A DNA stretch of 64,000 nt from an uncultured Clostridia bacterium (GTDB lineage: Bacteria > Bacillota > Clostridia > TANB77 > CAG-465): positions 427,976 through 491,975 of the forward strand of contig CALWOC010000001.1 of NCBI GenBank assembly GCA_944383015.1, read 5' to 3'. Both the position numbers and the translations under genes were made by a program. This document shows, piece by piece, positions 37,931 to 47,353 of this stretch (positions are counted from its first letter, which is position 1; each line of letters starts with the position of its first letter). The notes beneath the pieces are model-generated. The model was not told the origin of the DNA, did no database searches, and saw nothing but the letters and a program-made list of their open reading frames with translations.

Positions 37931-38626
37931 TTATACTTTTCTAATAAGAACCATTGGTGTTAAAGTTTTAGCTTGACCACATGGATTATCTTTGATCATG
38001 CCTTTTAATTCATTGTCATCTACATCAATTGCGTCTGCTTTTCCTAATATCTCAATATTAAAATCATTTGCATCAACAATCATACATTTTACTCCTGTAG
38101 CTTCAAATATTTCATTACATACTCCTGTTGAGTTATCTGGTATTCTAATACCAAATTCAGCATAATCTGAGAAAACATTACCATAAAAACCATCTAGGCC
38201 ACTAACTTCTTGACCAACAATTTCATAAAACACACCCTTTTTACCAAAAAGCTTACAAATACCTCCTGCTATTGCTGCCCATAATACTTTAATAGGACCA
38301 CAAAGATTTATAGCAAATTGCATTTTATATGGATTATCTACACCAACTCCTGCATCACTTCTCATAGCAAATTTAGATAAAAATTTTGCAAGACCTGATA
38401 CTTTTACATCTTTTTTATATACTATTCTTCTTTGACAAAGACTAACTATCTTCTCACTAATTGAAACTATGTCTCCCTCTTCATATATTGGCACAACATA
38501 TTTTTTAATTAAATCAACATAGCTTTCACCAAGTTGCACATAGTGTGTCTCAATTGCATGTCTTTTATACGTATTTTCTCCTACTTTTATTTCTACATTT
38601 TTTCCTTCTAAAGCTTTAAATTCCAT
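37931..38626 (-). CDS. F420-0:gamma-glutamyl ligase (CofE)-like protein
   Basis: The 231-residue protein resembles the CofE-like family: KVSGLAKFLSKFAMR, DNPYKMQFAINLCGP, and IPDNSTGVCNEIFE followed by IVDANDFNIEILG. CofE adds glutamate to coenzyme F420, but Firmicutes of this type do not make F420, so the protein probably has a different ligase-like role. The ATG at 38626 follows GGGGGG six bases upstream; the open frame to 38707 is not supported. It is the first gene of the unit that leads to the VirD4-like gene. Confidence 0.75.
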   Translation of the reverse strand: MEFKALEGKNVEIKVGENTYKRHAIETHYVQLGESYVDLIKKYVVPIYEEGDIVSISEKIVSLCQRRIVYKKDVKVSGLAKFLSKFAMRSDAGVGVDNPYKMQFAINLCGPIKVLWAAIAGGICKLFGKKGVFYEIVGQEVSGLDGFYGNVFSDYAEFGIRIPDNSTGVCNEIFEATGVKCMIVDANDFNIEILGKADAIDVDDNELKGMIKDNPCGQAKTLTPMVLIRKV

Positions 38627-38675
38627 AAAAAGCCCCCCTATCTTGTTAAAATTTATACTACTTATGATTGTATTA

Positions 38676-38713
38676 TAAAAAAAAATAAATGTCAATAATA
38701 TTGACATTTATTT
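38676..38713 (-). terminator. Terminator after the ClpX-like gene
   Basis: AAATAAATGTCAAT pairs with ATTGACATTTATTT; minus-strand side is TTTTTTTATAAT. Confidence 0.8.
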
Positions 38714-38728
38714 GTATATTGATAACAA

Positions 38729-40007
38729 TTAATTTTGTCGTTTCCTTTTACATAATTTAAATTTTGAGTTATCATAAACTATATCTTTATCTATAATACA
38801 TTCATACTCTTCTTGAGCCGAAGCATCAGATATAATAACTTTTGAAAATATATTCTTAAACATTTCCACTACAATTTGTCTAATTCCTCTTACTCCTGTT
38901 CCAAGCTGCACTGCTCTACTAGCAATAGATTCTACTACTTCATCTCTATTCATTACTACATTTACTTTATATTTTTTTAACTCGCTTAAATAAAAGTTAA
39001 ATATAGAAATCTTAGATTCATTTATTATTCTAATAGCCATATCCTTATCCATAGGTTTAAATTCTTGTATATAATCTATTCTACCGACAAACTCAGATTT
39101 AAATCCAGCTTCTACTAAATCTTGAGGTATAAAATTAGGATTGCTATATTCATTTGTCTTATTTTTTTCTATATTAGAAAAACCTATTTTTCCCTTACCA
39201 GTAAGTCTCTTTTTTCTCGCTGTAAATGCAGCTTCGCATGCACCAATAAGAATAAAAGTAATGTGTTCTGTATTAATAGTACCTATATTAGTATGAATAT
39301 TTGTACCCTCAAGCATTTTTAGCAAGCTATCTTGAACACTAGTTGTTGCAACATTACTTCTATCACCATTATCTGTCTTTTTGTCTATCTCATCAAAAAT
39401 TATAATGCCTCGTTCTGCTCTTTTTAAATCTTTTGCTTCATTAATAAGCTTTATTACTGCATCTTGAACACTATCTCCAACATATCCTTCTTGAGTATAT
39501 TTTGAAGAATCTTCTATAACATATGGTATATCTAGTTCCTTTGCAATTTGCTTTATAGTCTCAGATTTTCCATTGCCTGTTCCACCAATTAAAAATATAT
39601 TACTTTTTACATATGCATTATCTGTCATATTATTTCGTATTATTATAGAAATGATATTTTTTATCTGTTCATCTTGACCAATAACTTTGCTAGATATTTT
39701 CTTGTATATTTTATATGGATTAATCTTTGCTTTAACCTTGTTTTTTTCTTGACTTATAACTTTTGGATTATTCATTTTTGGCATATTAAATTCATTTACC
39801 AACTCTTGATTATATTCATCAAATTCATCATTATAATAGCCATTCATACTAATAATATCTGCCACATCAAGAATTGTATTTATAAAATATGAACTTAATT
39901 CATTTTGACAATCTGGACATACTAATCCATTGTTTAAAATTAATACCTTTGTACTACCGGTTAATATTTTTACCACAAATAGAACATTTAAAATTAAACT
40001 TGTTCAT
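38729..40007 (-). CDS. ClpX-like AAA+ ATPase, interrupted by a one-base frameshift near its start
   Basis: A RBS-supported start (GGAGGG, ATG at 40007) encodes MNKFNFKCSICGK, the first half of a ClpX-type zinc finger, then hits TAG after about 17 codons. The rest continues in the next frame from about 39976 and contains the second half (GLVCPDCQ), VIGQDEQIK, Walker A GGTGNGKSE, Walker B IIIFDEIDK, a KIGFSN loop resembling the ClpP-binding IGF loop, and EFVGRIDYI. Removing one A from the A5 run read on the minus strand (39967-39971) joins the frames exactly as CSICGKILTGSTK. It may be a sequencing indel, slippage or a true disruption. Walker A has Ser in place of the usual Thr. Confidence 0.8.
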
Positions 40008-40060
40008 AATAATCCCTCCTTTTTATTAAAATATAGAAAAATATTAAAAATGTTTTAGAT

Positions 40061-40089
40061 ATAATACCACCATAATTTATTCATGTCAA
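40061..40089 (-). promoter_or_regulatory. Promoter of the ClpX-like gene
   Basis: Minus-strand TTGACA (40084-40089), 17-base spacer ending TGG, TATTAT (40061-40066). Confidence 0.8.
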
Positions 40090-40099
40090 ATAAAAATCA

Positions 40100-40130
40100 A
40101 AAAAAAGCTCAAAAAAGAGCTTTTTATTAG
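40100..40130 (-). terminator. Terminator of rnpB
   Basis: AAAAGCTC and GAGCTTTT arms around TTTTTT, with a further T-tract on the minus side. Confidence 0.8.
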
Positions 40131-40467
40131 TTTTAGTATCTCATAAGCCGGATTCTGTATTAGATGATCATTTATCTAGAGTATATATCACTATATACTT
40201 CAAGCCACCAACTCAAAACTAAGCGAGCAGCTTCAAACATTTTATTCTGGTGTTGCACTAGGTGGGGTTTACACCGCAACTATGTCTCCATAATTGCTCG
40301 TGAGCTCTTACCTCACGTTTTCACCCTTACTACATATAGTAGCGGTAATTTTCTGTTGCACTTTCCTTAAGATCACTCTCACTAGACGTTATCTAGCACC
40401 CTGCTCTATAGTGTCCGGACTTTCCTCCCGCTTCTCGATAGCCGGCGATCATCAGAGATACTAAAAC
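40131..40467 (-). ncRNA. rnpB: RNase P RNA
   Basis: The minus-strand RNA contains the conserved CR-I element GAGGAAAGUCCGGAC and the 3' ACAGAAUCCGGCUUAU signature, plus a GUGCAACAG segment. The 5' and 3' ends pair (AGUAUCUC with GAGAUACU), giving the P1 helix. About 337 bases, normal for bacterial P RNA. A TATAAT at 40474-40479 sits at the right distance for a start near 40467. The catalytic RNA matures tRNA 5' ends. Confidence 0.95.
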
Positions 40468-40497
40468 ATTATTATTATATCACATTTTATTTAAAAA

Positions 40498-40530
40498 ATA
40501 AAGAATAAAGGCAATTTATATGCCTTTATC
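40498..40530 (-). terminator. Terminator of the AI-2E-type permease gene
   Basis: AATAAAGGCA pairs with TGCCTTTAT; minus-strand side is TTCTTTATTTTTT. Confidence 0.75.
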
Positions 40531-41707
40531 CTTCTATTTTTTTCTTTTCAACATATTCTTTTATTAATTTGTATGCTACTGAAGCAATTGGTACTCCTAT
40601 CAGCATTCCAATAATACCTAAGCTATTTCCACCTACTAATACCGCAAGCATAACCCATATTCCAGGAAGTCCTACTGAATCTCCTACAATTTTTGGATAT
40701 ATAAAGTTTCCATCTATTTGTTGTAAAACTATAATGTATACTACAAACCAAAAAGCCTGCATTGGATTTACTGCAAGTATTAATATTGCACCAATAGCTG
40801 TACCAAAGAAAGCACCAAATACAGGTATTAAAGCAGTAACGCCTACAAGTACAGATATAGTAAGTGCATAAGGCATTCCAAATATTGTCATTCCAATAAA
40901 ACATAAGACACCTAATAATATTGCTTCAATAAATTGACCTCCAAAGAACTTTTTGAATGTATCATTAGTTATATGACCAACATAAAGTAATTTCTGTGCT
41001 TTTTCTTCTGGTAAATACGCTCTTACTAATCTTTTTAATTGAGATGTTAATTTTTCTTTTTGCATAAGCATATATACAGCAAATATTACTCCCATAAAGA
41101 AATTAATTATTCCAGAGAATAATCCAACAATAAAATCTATTGATACTCCTATTAGTCCACTTGCCATTGACTTTATCCAAACACTTGCTTCATCATATAT
41201 TTGTTGCCAATCTGGTTTAAATTCATTAATTTTTTCAACGACTTGTTGATTATTACTCATTAGGTCTCTTGCCCATTCTTGAACAGTATTAAAAGCGCTT
41301 GGTATACTATCTTTAAAAATACTTATTGTATTTATAAATTCTGGTATAACTAAGAATAATGTTAAAAATATAATTCCAACAAAGATTAAAAGTGACAATA
41401 TTATTGAAAATACTCTTACTTTTGAGCTTACTTTGATTGTTCTCTTTACTGTTGTTTCTTGCTTTGCTTTAGCAACATTTGATTTTTGTTTTTTCTTTTT
41501 CTCTTTAAAACCTCTTTCAATTCTACTTAAAGGAATGTTAAGTATAAATGCTATACAAAACCCAAAAATAAATGGTTTTAATAGATTTAAAAGATATCCT
41601 AAAATACTCAAAACTAAATCAAATTTAATCAGTGCAAAACATAATAAAATAGTATAGGTAATAATTAATAGAATCTTTTTTATGTTTTTCTTGTTTAGTT
41701 CAAACAT
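40526..41707 (-). CDS. AI-2E family (PerM/YdbI-type) membrane permease
   Basis: The 393-residue protein has about eight TM segments: two N-terminal, then a cytoplasmic Lys-rich loop (KKKQKSNVAKAKQ), a long external stretch, and four or five C-terminal helices with the family motif LIPVFGAFFGTAIGAIL. Members include proposed exporters of autoinducer-2 and Na+/H+ antiporters; the actual substrate is uncertain. RBS GGAGGAATCA precedes the ATG. Confidence 0.9.
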   Translation of the reverse strand: MFELNKKNIKKILLIITYTILLCFALIKFDLVLSILGYLLNLLKPFIFGFCIAFILNIPLSRIERGFKEKKKKQKSNVAKAKQETTVKRTIKVSSKVRVFSIILSLLIFVGIIFLTLFLVIPEFINTISIFKDSIPSAFNTVQEWARDLMSNNQQVVEKINEFKPDWQQIYDEASVWIKSMASGLIGVSIDFIVGLFSGIINFFMGVIFAVYMLMQKEKLTSQLKRLVRAYLPEEKAQKLLYVGHITNDTFKKFFGGQFIEAILLGVLCFIGMTIFGMPYALTISVLVGVTALIPVFGAFFGTAIGAILILAVNPMQAFWFVVYIIVLQQIDGNFIYPKIVGDSVGLPGIWVMLAVLVGGNSLGIIGMLIGVPIASVAYKLIKEYVEKKKIEG

Positions 41708-41864
41708 ATTGATTCCTCCTTTTTCTATTATATTATAACATAACTTTTAATATTTAATATAGTTTATGTAAATTTTATGCCTAGTTATTCAATAAATATC
41801 AAAATTTGTTACATGTTACTATTATACCATATTTATTATAAAATTCAACTTTTTTTAGCTAAAA

Positions 41865-41895
41865 ATAAAGCATAGATACAATCTATGCTTTATTT
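41865..41895 (-). terminator. Terminator of gyrA
   Basis: AAATAAAGCATAGAT pairs with ATCTATGCTTTATTT around three to four bases; minus-strand side is TTTTAGC. Confidence 0.8.
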
Positions 41896-41896
41896 G

Positions 41897-44368
41897 CTAT
41901 TCTTCTTCTGTTTCCTCCTGTGGAACTTTTGCTATATTAATTACTTTTCCACCATCAGATGTTCTCATAAGAGTAACACCTTGTGTATTTCTTCCTAAAA
42001 TACTAATATCATCTACGTTAAGTCTTATAATAACACCAGTATCTGTAATAAGCATCACTTCATCATGGTCATCTACAAGTTCAACTCCAACAATATTTCC
42101 TGTTTTAGAAGTAATCTTATATGTTAAAACACCTTTTCCAGCTCTTCCTTGACATCTATATTCTTCAAGCTCTGTTCTCTTTCCAAATCCATTTTCTGTT
42201 ATCGCAAGAACATATCCATTATCTTCTTTTATAGGTTCCATTCCTACAACTTTATCTTCTTTTCCAAGTGCAATTCCTTTTACACCCATAGAAGTTCTAC
42301 CAACAGCTCTTACTTCTTCTTCCTTAAATCTTATAGATAAGCCTTCTCTTGTTACCATTATTATATCATTAGTTCCATCTGTAAGTCTTACATCTATAAG
42401 TTCATCATCTTCTTTAAGTGTTATAGCTTGTATTCCTGTTTTTCTAATATTAGAGTATTCTGCTAATTTAGTCTTTTTAATAAGTCCATTACTAGTAGCC
42501 ATAAGTACATATAATGAATCATCATTAAAGTCTTCAACAGGCATAACAGCAGTTACTTTTTCTCCTTGAGAAAGTTGAAGTAAATTAACAATTGCTGTTC
42601 CTTTAGCTGTTCTACTTGCTTCAGGAAGCTCATAAGTCTTTAATTTAAATACTTTTCCTGTATTTGTAAAGAACATCAAACTATTATGTGTAGATGTAAC
42701 AAATAAATGTTCAACAAAGTCTTCCTCACGCGTATTCATTGCAGTAAGCCCCTTACCACCACGTCTTTGACTTCTATAAACATCAGCAGCTACTCTTTTA
42801 ATATATCCAAAATGTGTAAGGGTTACTACATTATTTTCTTCTTTTATTAAAGATTCAAAATCAATATCACCAACACCATGAGTTATTGCTGTTTTTCTTT
42901 CATCTCCAAATTTTTGTTTTAATTCTATAACTTCTTGTTTTATAATATCTTTTACTAATTGCTCAGAGGCAAGTATCTCTCTTAAATGCTTAGCAAGTGC
43001 TAAAAGCTCATTATACTCTTCTTCAATTTTATCTCTTTGTAATCCTTGAAGTCTAGCAAGTCTCATATCTAATATAGCTTGTGCTTGAATTTCAGTAAGT
43101 CCAAATCTCTGCATTAAATTTTGTAAAGCATCATCATATGAATTTCTAATTACATGTATAACTTCATCAATATTATCTATTGCAATTCTTAAGCCTTCTA
43201 AAATATGAATTCTAGCTTCAGCTTTATTTAGATCAAATTTTGTTCTTCTTATTACAACTTGCTCTCTATGTTTTATATATTCAGCAAGTATTTCTCTAAG
43301 TGTTAATACTTTTGGTTCACCATTTACAATTGCAAGCATTAACATACTTATTGTATTTTGTAATTGCGTATGTTTATATAATTGATTTAAAACAACATTA
43401 GGATTTGCATCCCTTTTTAATTCAATTACAATACGAACCGAACAGTTCATACCAGATTCCCTATCTGTCTCATCTCTTAAATCTGATATTCCCTCTATTG
43501 TTTTTGCTTGTACAAGTTTAGCTATATTTTCTACTAAAGCTGCTTTATTTACTTGATAAGGAATTTCTGTTACAACAATTCTATATCTTCCACGATTATC
43601 TTCTTCAATTTCAGCTTTAGCTCTTAAACAAACTCTTCCTCTACCAGTTGTATAAGCATCTTTAATTCCATCTTTTCCTACAATCATTCCAGAAGTCGGA
43701 AAATCTGGTCCTTTAATATATTGCATCAACTCTTCATTAGTTATATCAGGATTATCTATTTGAGCAACAATACCATCTACAACTTCACCTAAATTATGTG
43801 GTGGTATATTTGAGGCCATACCAACAGCTATACCATAAGCTCCATTTATTAATAAATATGGTAATTTAGCAGGTAAAACAGTAGGTTCTTTTAATCTATC
43901 ATCATAGTTAGGCATAAAATCTACAGTTTCTTTATCTAGGTCTGTTAACATCTCTAAAGCTATTTTCTCAAGCTTTGCTTCTGTGTATCTCATTGCAGCT
44001 GGAGGATCATTATCCATAGAACCAAAGTTACCATGACCATCAACTAGCGGATACCTTAGTGAAAAGTTTTGAGATAAACGAACCAAAGCATCATATATAG
44101 CAGCATCCCCATGTGGATGATATCTACCCATAGCACTACCAACAATATTCGCACACTTTCTGTATGCTTTTTCTGGCCACAAACTATCTTCATACATTGT
44201 ATATAAAATTCTTCTATGAACAGGTTTTAGACCATCTCTAACATCTGGTAATGCACGAGAAACGATAACACTCATAGCATAATCTATGTACGATTTCTTC
44301 ATCTCGTCTTCTATTTTTACAGGTACAATTTTTTGTGCCGATAAAAAATTTTCGTCATTAATGTCCAT
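41897..44368 (-). CDS. gyrA: DNA gyrase subunit A
   Basis: The 823-residue protein has the winged-helix region with HPHGDAAIYD, the catalytic Tyr in AAMRYTE at about 128, and the C-terminal GyrA box QRRGGKG within the beta-pinwheel, which marks it as GyrA rather than ParC. The ATG at 44368 is preferred because GGAGG is nine bases upstream; the ATG at 44377 is too close. The Ser83 position of E. coli GyrA is Ala here (HPHGDA); Asp87 is retained. gyrB is not adjacent. Promoter 44404-44432. Confidence 0.95.
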   Translation of the reverse strand: MDINDENFLSAQKIVPVKIEDEMKKSYIDYAMSVIVSRALPDVRDGLKPVHRRILYTMYEDSLWPEKAYRKCANIVGSAMGRYHPHGDAAIYDALVRLSQNFSLRYPLVDGHGNFGSMDNDPPAAMRYTEAKLEKIALEMLTDLDKETVDFMPNYDDRLKEPTVLPAKLPYLLINGAYGIAVGMASNIPPHNLGEVVDGIVAQIDNPDITNEELMQYIKGPDFPTSGMIVGKDGIKDAYTTGRGRVCLRAKAEIEEDNRGRYRIVVTEIPYQVNKAALVENIAKLVQAKTIEGISDLRDETDRESGMNCSVRIVIELKRDANPNVVLNQLYKHTQLQNTISMLMLAIVNGEPKVLTLREILAEYIKHREQVVIRRTKFDLNKAEARIHILEGLRIAIDNIDEVIHVIRNSYDDALQNLMQRFGLTEIQAQAILDMRLARLQGLQRDKIEEEYNELLALAKHLREILASEQLVKDIIKQEVIELKQKFGDERKTAITHGVGDIDFESLIKEENNVVTLTHFGYIKRVAADVYRSQRRGGKGLTAMNTREEDFVEHLFVTSTHNSLMFFTNTGKVFKLKTYELPEASRTAKGTAIVNLLQLSQGEKVTAVMPVEDFNDDSLYVLMATSNGLIKKTKLAEYSNIRKTGIQAITLKEDDELIDVRLTDGTNDIIMVTREGLSIRFKEEEVRAVGRTSMGVKGIALGKEDKVVGMEPIKEDNGYVLAITENGFGKRTELEEYRCQGRAGKGVLTYKITSKTGNIVGVELVDDHDEVMLITDTGVIIRLNVDDISILGRNTQGVTLMRTSDGGKVINIAKVPQEETEEE

Positions 44369-44403
44369 TATATTCATACCTCCATTTGTTATTTTACTCC
44401 CAT

Positions 44404-44432
44404 ATTATACTAAAAAAAAAATAAAAAAGCAA
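44404..44432 (-). promoter_or_regulatory. Promoter of gyrA
   Basis: Minus-strand TTGCTT (44427-44432), 17-base spacer, TATAAT (44404-44409). Confidence 0.7.
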
Positions 44433-44442
44433 GTTAATGTTC

Positions 44443-44470
44443 TTGAAATTTACATTAAATATGATATAAT
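44443..44470 (+). promoter_or_regulatory. Promoter of the DnaJ-like gene
   Basis: TTGAAA (44443-44448), 16-base spacer, TATAAT (44465-44470), divergent from the gyrA promoter. Confidence 0.75.
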
Positions 44471-44508
44471 AAAAATCAATAAACTATTAGTTTTTAAAGG
44501 GGTACTAT

Positions 44509-45438
44509 ATGAAATACAAAAACTATTATGCAATATTAGAAGTAAACAGAAAAAGTTCTGATCAAGATATAAAATTAAATTTTAGAAGACTTGCAAAAGA
44601 ATATCATCCTGATAAAAACAAAACACCAGGAGCAGAAGAAAAATTTAAAGATATAAATGAAGCATATGCTGTGTTAATGGACACAGAAAAAAGAAGAAAA
44701 TATGATAGGCAAGTGGCAAAATATGGATACGGCTTTGCAAACATCGAGTCTAGTTTGCAAGATGTAAAATATGAATTTAAGTCAGGAGCAAATGTATTTA
44801 ACGATTTATTAAGTCAAATTCTAGGATTTAAAAAGGATAACAATTCACAAAACTCATCTGATGACATAGATTCACAAGATAGAAAACAAAAGCCAATCAA
44901 AGGGACTGATATAGTTACTCATTTAGATGTAACACTTGAAGAAGGATTTTTTGGCGCAGAAAAGAAAATTGCTATAAAAGCATACAAAACAGGAATGAAG
45001 ACATTTTCTGTAAAAGTTCCTGTAGGAATAAAAAATGGGGATAAAATAAGACTTGCTGCTTTAGGAAATCCTGGAAAAAATGGCGGAAAAAATGGAGATT
45101 TAATCATTCATGTTAAATTACTTGAAGATGATGAATTTAAAGTATCTGGTCTTGATTTAATTAAAGAAATCAATGTTACTCCTGCTGTTGCAGCACTTGG
45201 TGGAAAATATAAATTACAAGTAATGGATGAAAAGCTATTTGTGTCATTACCAAAACACTTAAGAGATGGTGAAGTTGTAACAGTGCCAAACAAGGGATAT
45301 ATTTCAGAAGATGGTTCAAGAGGGGACTTAAATTTAAAAGTTCATATTGATTTACCAGAAGATATATCTGAGAGAGAAGAAAAACTATACGAACAAATTT
45401 TAAAAATTGAAAGAAAAAGAGAAGAATTTAACTATTAA
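44509..45438 (+). CDS. CbpA-like DnaJ chaperone (no zinc finger)
   Basis: The 309-residue protein has an N-terminal J domain (YHPDKNK with HPD), a short linker and two DnaJ C-terminal substrate-binding barrels (DIVTHLDVTLEEGFFG and RGDLNLKVHIDLP). It lacks the CXXCXGXG zinc repeats, which makes it a type II (CbpA-like) DnaJ. It recruits Hsp70 to unfolded clients. It has its own promoter and terminator. Confidence 0.9.
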   Translation: MKYKNYYAILEVNRKSSDQDIKLNFRRLAKEYHPDKNKTPGAEEKFKDINEAYAVLMDTEKRRKYDRQVAKYGYGFANIESSLQDVKYEFKSGANVFNDLLSQILGFKKDNNSQNSSDDIDSQDRKQKPIKGTDIVTHLDVTLEEGFFGAEKKIAIKAYKTGMKTFSVKVPVGIKNGDKIRLAALGNPGKNGGKNGDLIIHVKLLEDDEFKVSGLDLIKEINVTPAVAALGGKYKLQVMDEKLFVSLPKHLRDGEVVTVPNKGYISEDGSRGDLNLKVHIDLPEDISEREEKLYEQILKIERKREEFNY

Positions 45439-45467
45439 AAAAGAATACGCATGCGTATTCTTTTTTA
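45438..45467. terminator. Bidirectional terminator
   Basis: AAAAGAATACGCATGCGTATTCTTTT, a perfect 26-bp palindrome followed by T-residues on both strands, lies between convergent genes. Confidence 0.85.
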
Positions 45468-46235
45468 TTTAAACATCTTGTAAGTATTATCTATTTTTAC
45501 AAGTTGTGTTTTTACATATTTTGGAAAGTAATTTTTATAATCCTTATAATTTGAAAAAAATCTTATATGCGAAGCATATATTTTTTTTACATTTAGCTTT
45601 GAAGTATCTTTTAAAATATCTTTCGTTCTTCCATGGTAGTTTCTAAAAGAGTTAAATCTCTTTTTAGGATATCCTGCATCTATAAGGACCGATTCACTCC
45701 CCCATACAAAATCTTTTAGCTCGTCTGAATACTTTGCTATATCTGAAGTATATACAAACCACTTGTCTTTTATCTGTATCTTAGTAGCATATGATTCACC
45801 TCTATGTATTGTCTTACAAAAAGTAAATTTTGCTTCATCTATTTTCATCATAAATTTTTCGTTTAACACATGAATGTTAAAGACTCCTTTAAACTTATTA
45901 ACAATATTATATACTATACTTTTATGCGGTAATACAATATCTATAACTATTTTTTTCTTATGTGTTAAATTATATATATACAGATATATGGCAAGTGATA
46001 ATAAAGATAAATTATGATCTACATGATTATGCGATATTATTATTAATACTTTACTTAGATCAATTTTTCCTTCATTAACCATTCTTATAAACTTTGAAAA
46101 CACCCCTGCTCCAAAATCTAAAAAAATATGCTGTGAAAAACCTTCAAGCATGTAACAAGTACTCTTACATTTTCCAAAAGTTCGTATGTTAGGAGAATAA
46201 TTTCCAAGAACATAAAATTTGAAATTATTCATCAT
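45465..46235 (-). CDS. Metallo-beta-lactamase-fold hydrolase
   Basis: The 256-residue protein has the MBL-fold metal motif SHNHVDHNLSL (HxHxDH), FLDFGAGVF before it, and downstream SDIAKY and ASHIRF that can supply further ligands. Similar folds include RNase Z and phosphodiesterases. Without the RNase Z arm, function is unassigned. Start is supported weakly by GTGAGAGT. Between convergent terminator and a 99-base gap. Confidence 0.82.
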   Translation of the reverse strand: MMNNFKFYVLGNYSPNIRTFGKCKSTCYMLEGFSQHIFLDFGAGVFSKFIRMVNEGKIDLSKVLIIISHNHVDHNLSLLSLAIYLYIYNLTHKKKIVIDIVLPHKSIVYNIVNKFKGVFNIHVLNEKFMMKIDEAKFTFCKTIHRGESYATKIQIKDKWFVYTSDIAKYSDELKDFVWGSESVLIDAGYPKKRFNSFRNYHGRTKDILKDTSKLNVKKIYASHIRFFSNYKDYKNYFPKYVKTQLVKIDNTYKMFK

Positions 46236-46311
46236 ACTCTCACACCCTATAAATTATTATTTGATTATCTTTTGCAAATATGCGTTATATATTATATCAT
46301 TTTTGTCAAGA

Positions 46312-46349
46312 AAAAAACAAAGTTGATAAGAATATTATCTTATCAACTT
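46312..46349 (-). terminator. Terminator after dnaI
   Basis: AAGTTGATAAGA pairs with TCTTATCAACTT; minus-strand side is TGTTTTTTT. Confidence 0.85.
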
Positions 46350-47339
46350 CTTTTTTAATAATCTTATATCTTCACCTACAAATCTACAAATCATAAAGTC
46401 CCCTACAAATCTAGAAAAAATTCTTTCCTCATATTCCCTTTTTATTTCTTGTGGTGTTAAGTTTGTAGATATTAAAATCTTTTTATTTTTTAAAAGTCTT
46501 GTATTTAAAATGTTAAATAATTCACTAAATTTTGCACTATTCATTGCTTCTGTTCCTAAATCATCAATTATTAATAAGTCAACATCAAATATTTTATCAT
46601 ACTCTTCTCTTTCTGCCTCTGTTTTATTAAATTTAAACTTATAATCTACCATTTTATCTAACAAAATAGGAGCTGTTTGATAAATAACTGATCTACCACT
46701 TTTTAGTACTTCTGCAGCAACACAATTTGCCAAAAATGTTTTTCCAAGTCCTGTACTTCCAGTAAATAATAAGTTTTTTTGATGTAAATCATCTAAATTA
46801 TGTGAAAAATTATATGCAAGCCTCCTAATTCCGTCTATATTTTCAAGTGGTGATTTTTCAATTCCATATTTTTCTTTATCATTTGTTGAAGAATAATACC
46901 CAAAATCAAATGTCTCAAAATTTTCATCTTTAATTTTAAACATATTAGATTGCTTAAATGATTCATTTATCAATTGTTGATTAAAACAACTACACATCTT
47001 ATCTCCTATATATCCTGTGTCATTACATTTACTACATTCATACTTAGGTTCAAAATCTTTTTTTGAAAGACCAATTCTTGCAAGTTGTTCTTCATATTCT
47101 TTATTTAATTTATTAAGTTGTAAAGTCAAATTTTCTTGTTCTATTTGCCTTGTAAAATCATCAGAAAAAATTCTAGACTTAATAGATTTTAGTGATATTT
47201 TATTAATTCTATCTTCAATTTGTGCAAGTTTAGGATTTTCATCATATACATTCTTTTTAAAGTGTCTTGCATCGCTTTGAGCTCTTTGCCTCTTTACACT
47301 GTAATCTCTTTCAACTTTTCTATAAACACTACTTTGCAT
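46335..47339 (-). CDS. dnaI: Primosomal helicase loader DnaI
   Basis: The 334-residue protein has an N-terminal helical and zinc-like segment (CSKCNDTGYIGDKMCSC) and a C-terminal AAA+ ATPase with Walker A TGSTGLGKTFLAN and Walker B LLIIDDLGTEA. This matches DnaI, which loads the replicative helicase. It follows dnaD by 14 bases under the same promoter. GGAGGG precedes the ATG. Confidence 0.9.
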   Translation of the reverse strand: MQSSVYRKVERDYSVKRQRAQSDARHFKKNVYDENPKLAQIEDRINKISLKSIKSRIFSDDFTRQIEQENLTLQLNKLNKEYEEQLARIGLSKKDFEPKYECSKCNDTGYIGDKMCSCFNQQLINESFKQSNMFKIKDENFETFDFGYYSSTNDKEKYGIEKSPLENIDGIRRLAYNFSHNLDDLHQKNLLFTGSTGLGKTFLANCVAAEVLKSGRSVIYQTAPILLDKMVDYKFKFNKTEAEREEYDKIFDVDLLIIDDLGTEAMNSAKFSELFNILNTRLLKNKKILISTNLTPQEIKREYEERIFSRFVGDFMICRFVGEDIRLLKKKLIR

Positions 47340-47353
47340 ATGATTTCCCTCCT

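Noticed and set aside
38672..38695. TTGACA followed by TATAAT near the CofE-like gene
   Set aside because: The spacer is only 12 bases and the TTGACA is part of a terminator stem, so it is not a usable sigma-A promoter.
40164..40370. A 68-codon plus-strand frame
   Set aside because: It lies antisense to the RNase P RNA gene and has no ribosome binding site.
40061..44470. A replication origin near gyrA, dnaD and dnaI
   Set aside because: No cluster of DnaA boxes was seen, and dnaA, dnaN and gyrB are not in the window.
44919..45293. Minus-strand frames opposite the DnaJ-like gene
   Set aside because: They are mirror frames of a well-supported gene and lack signals.
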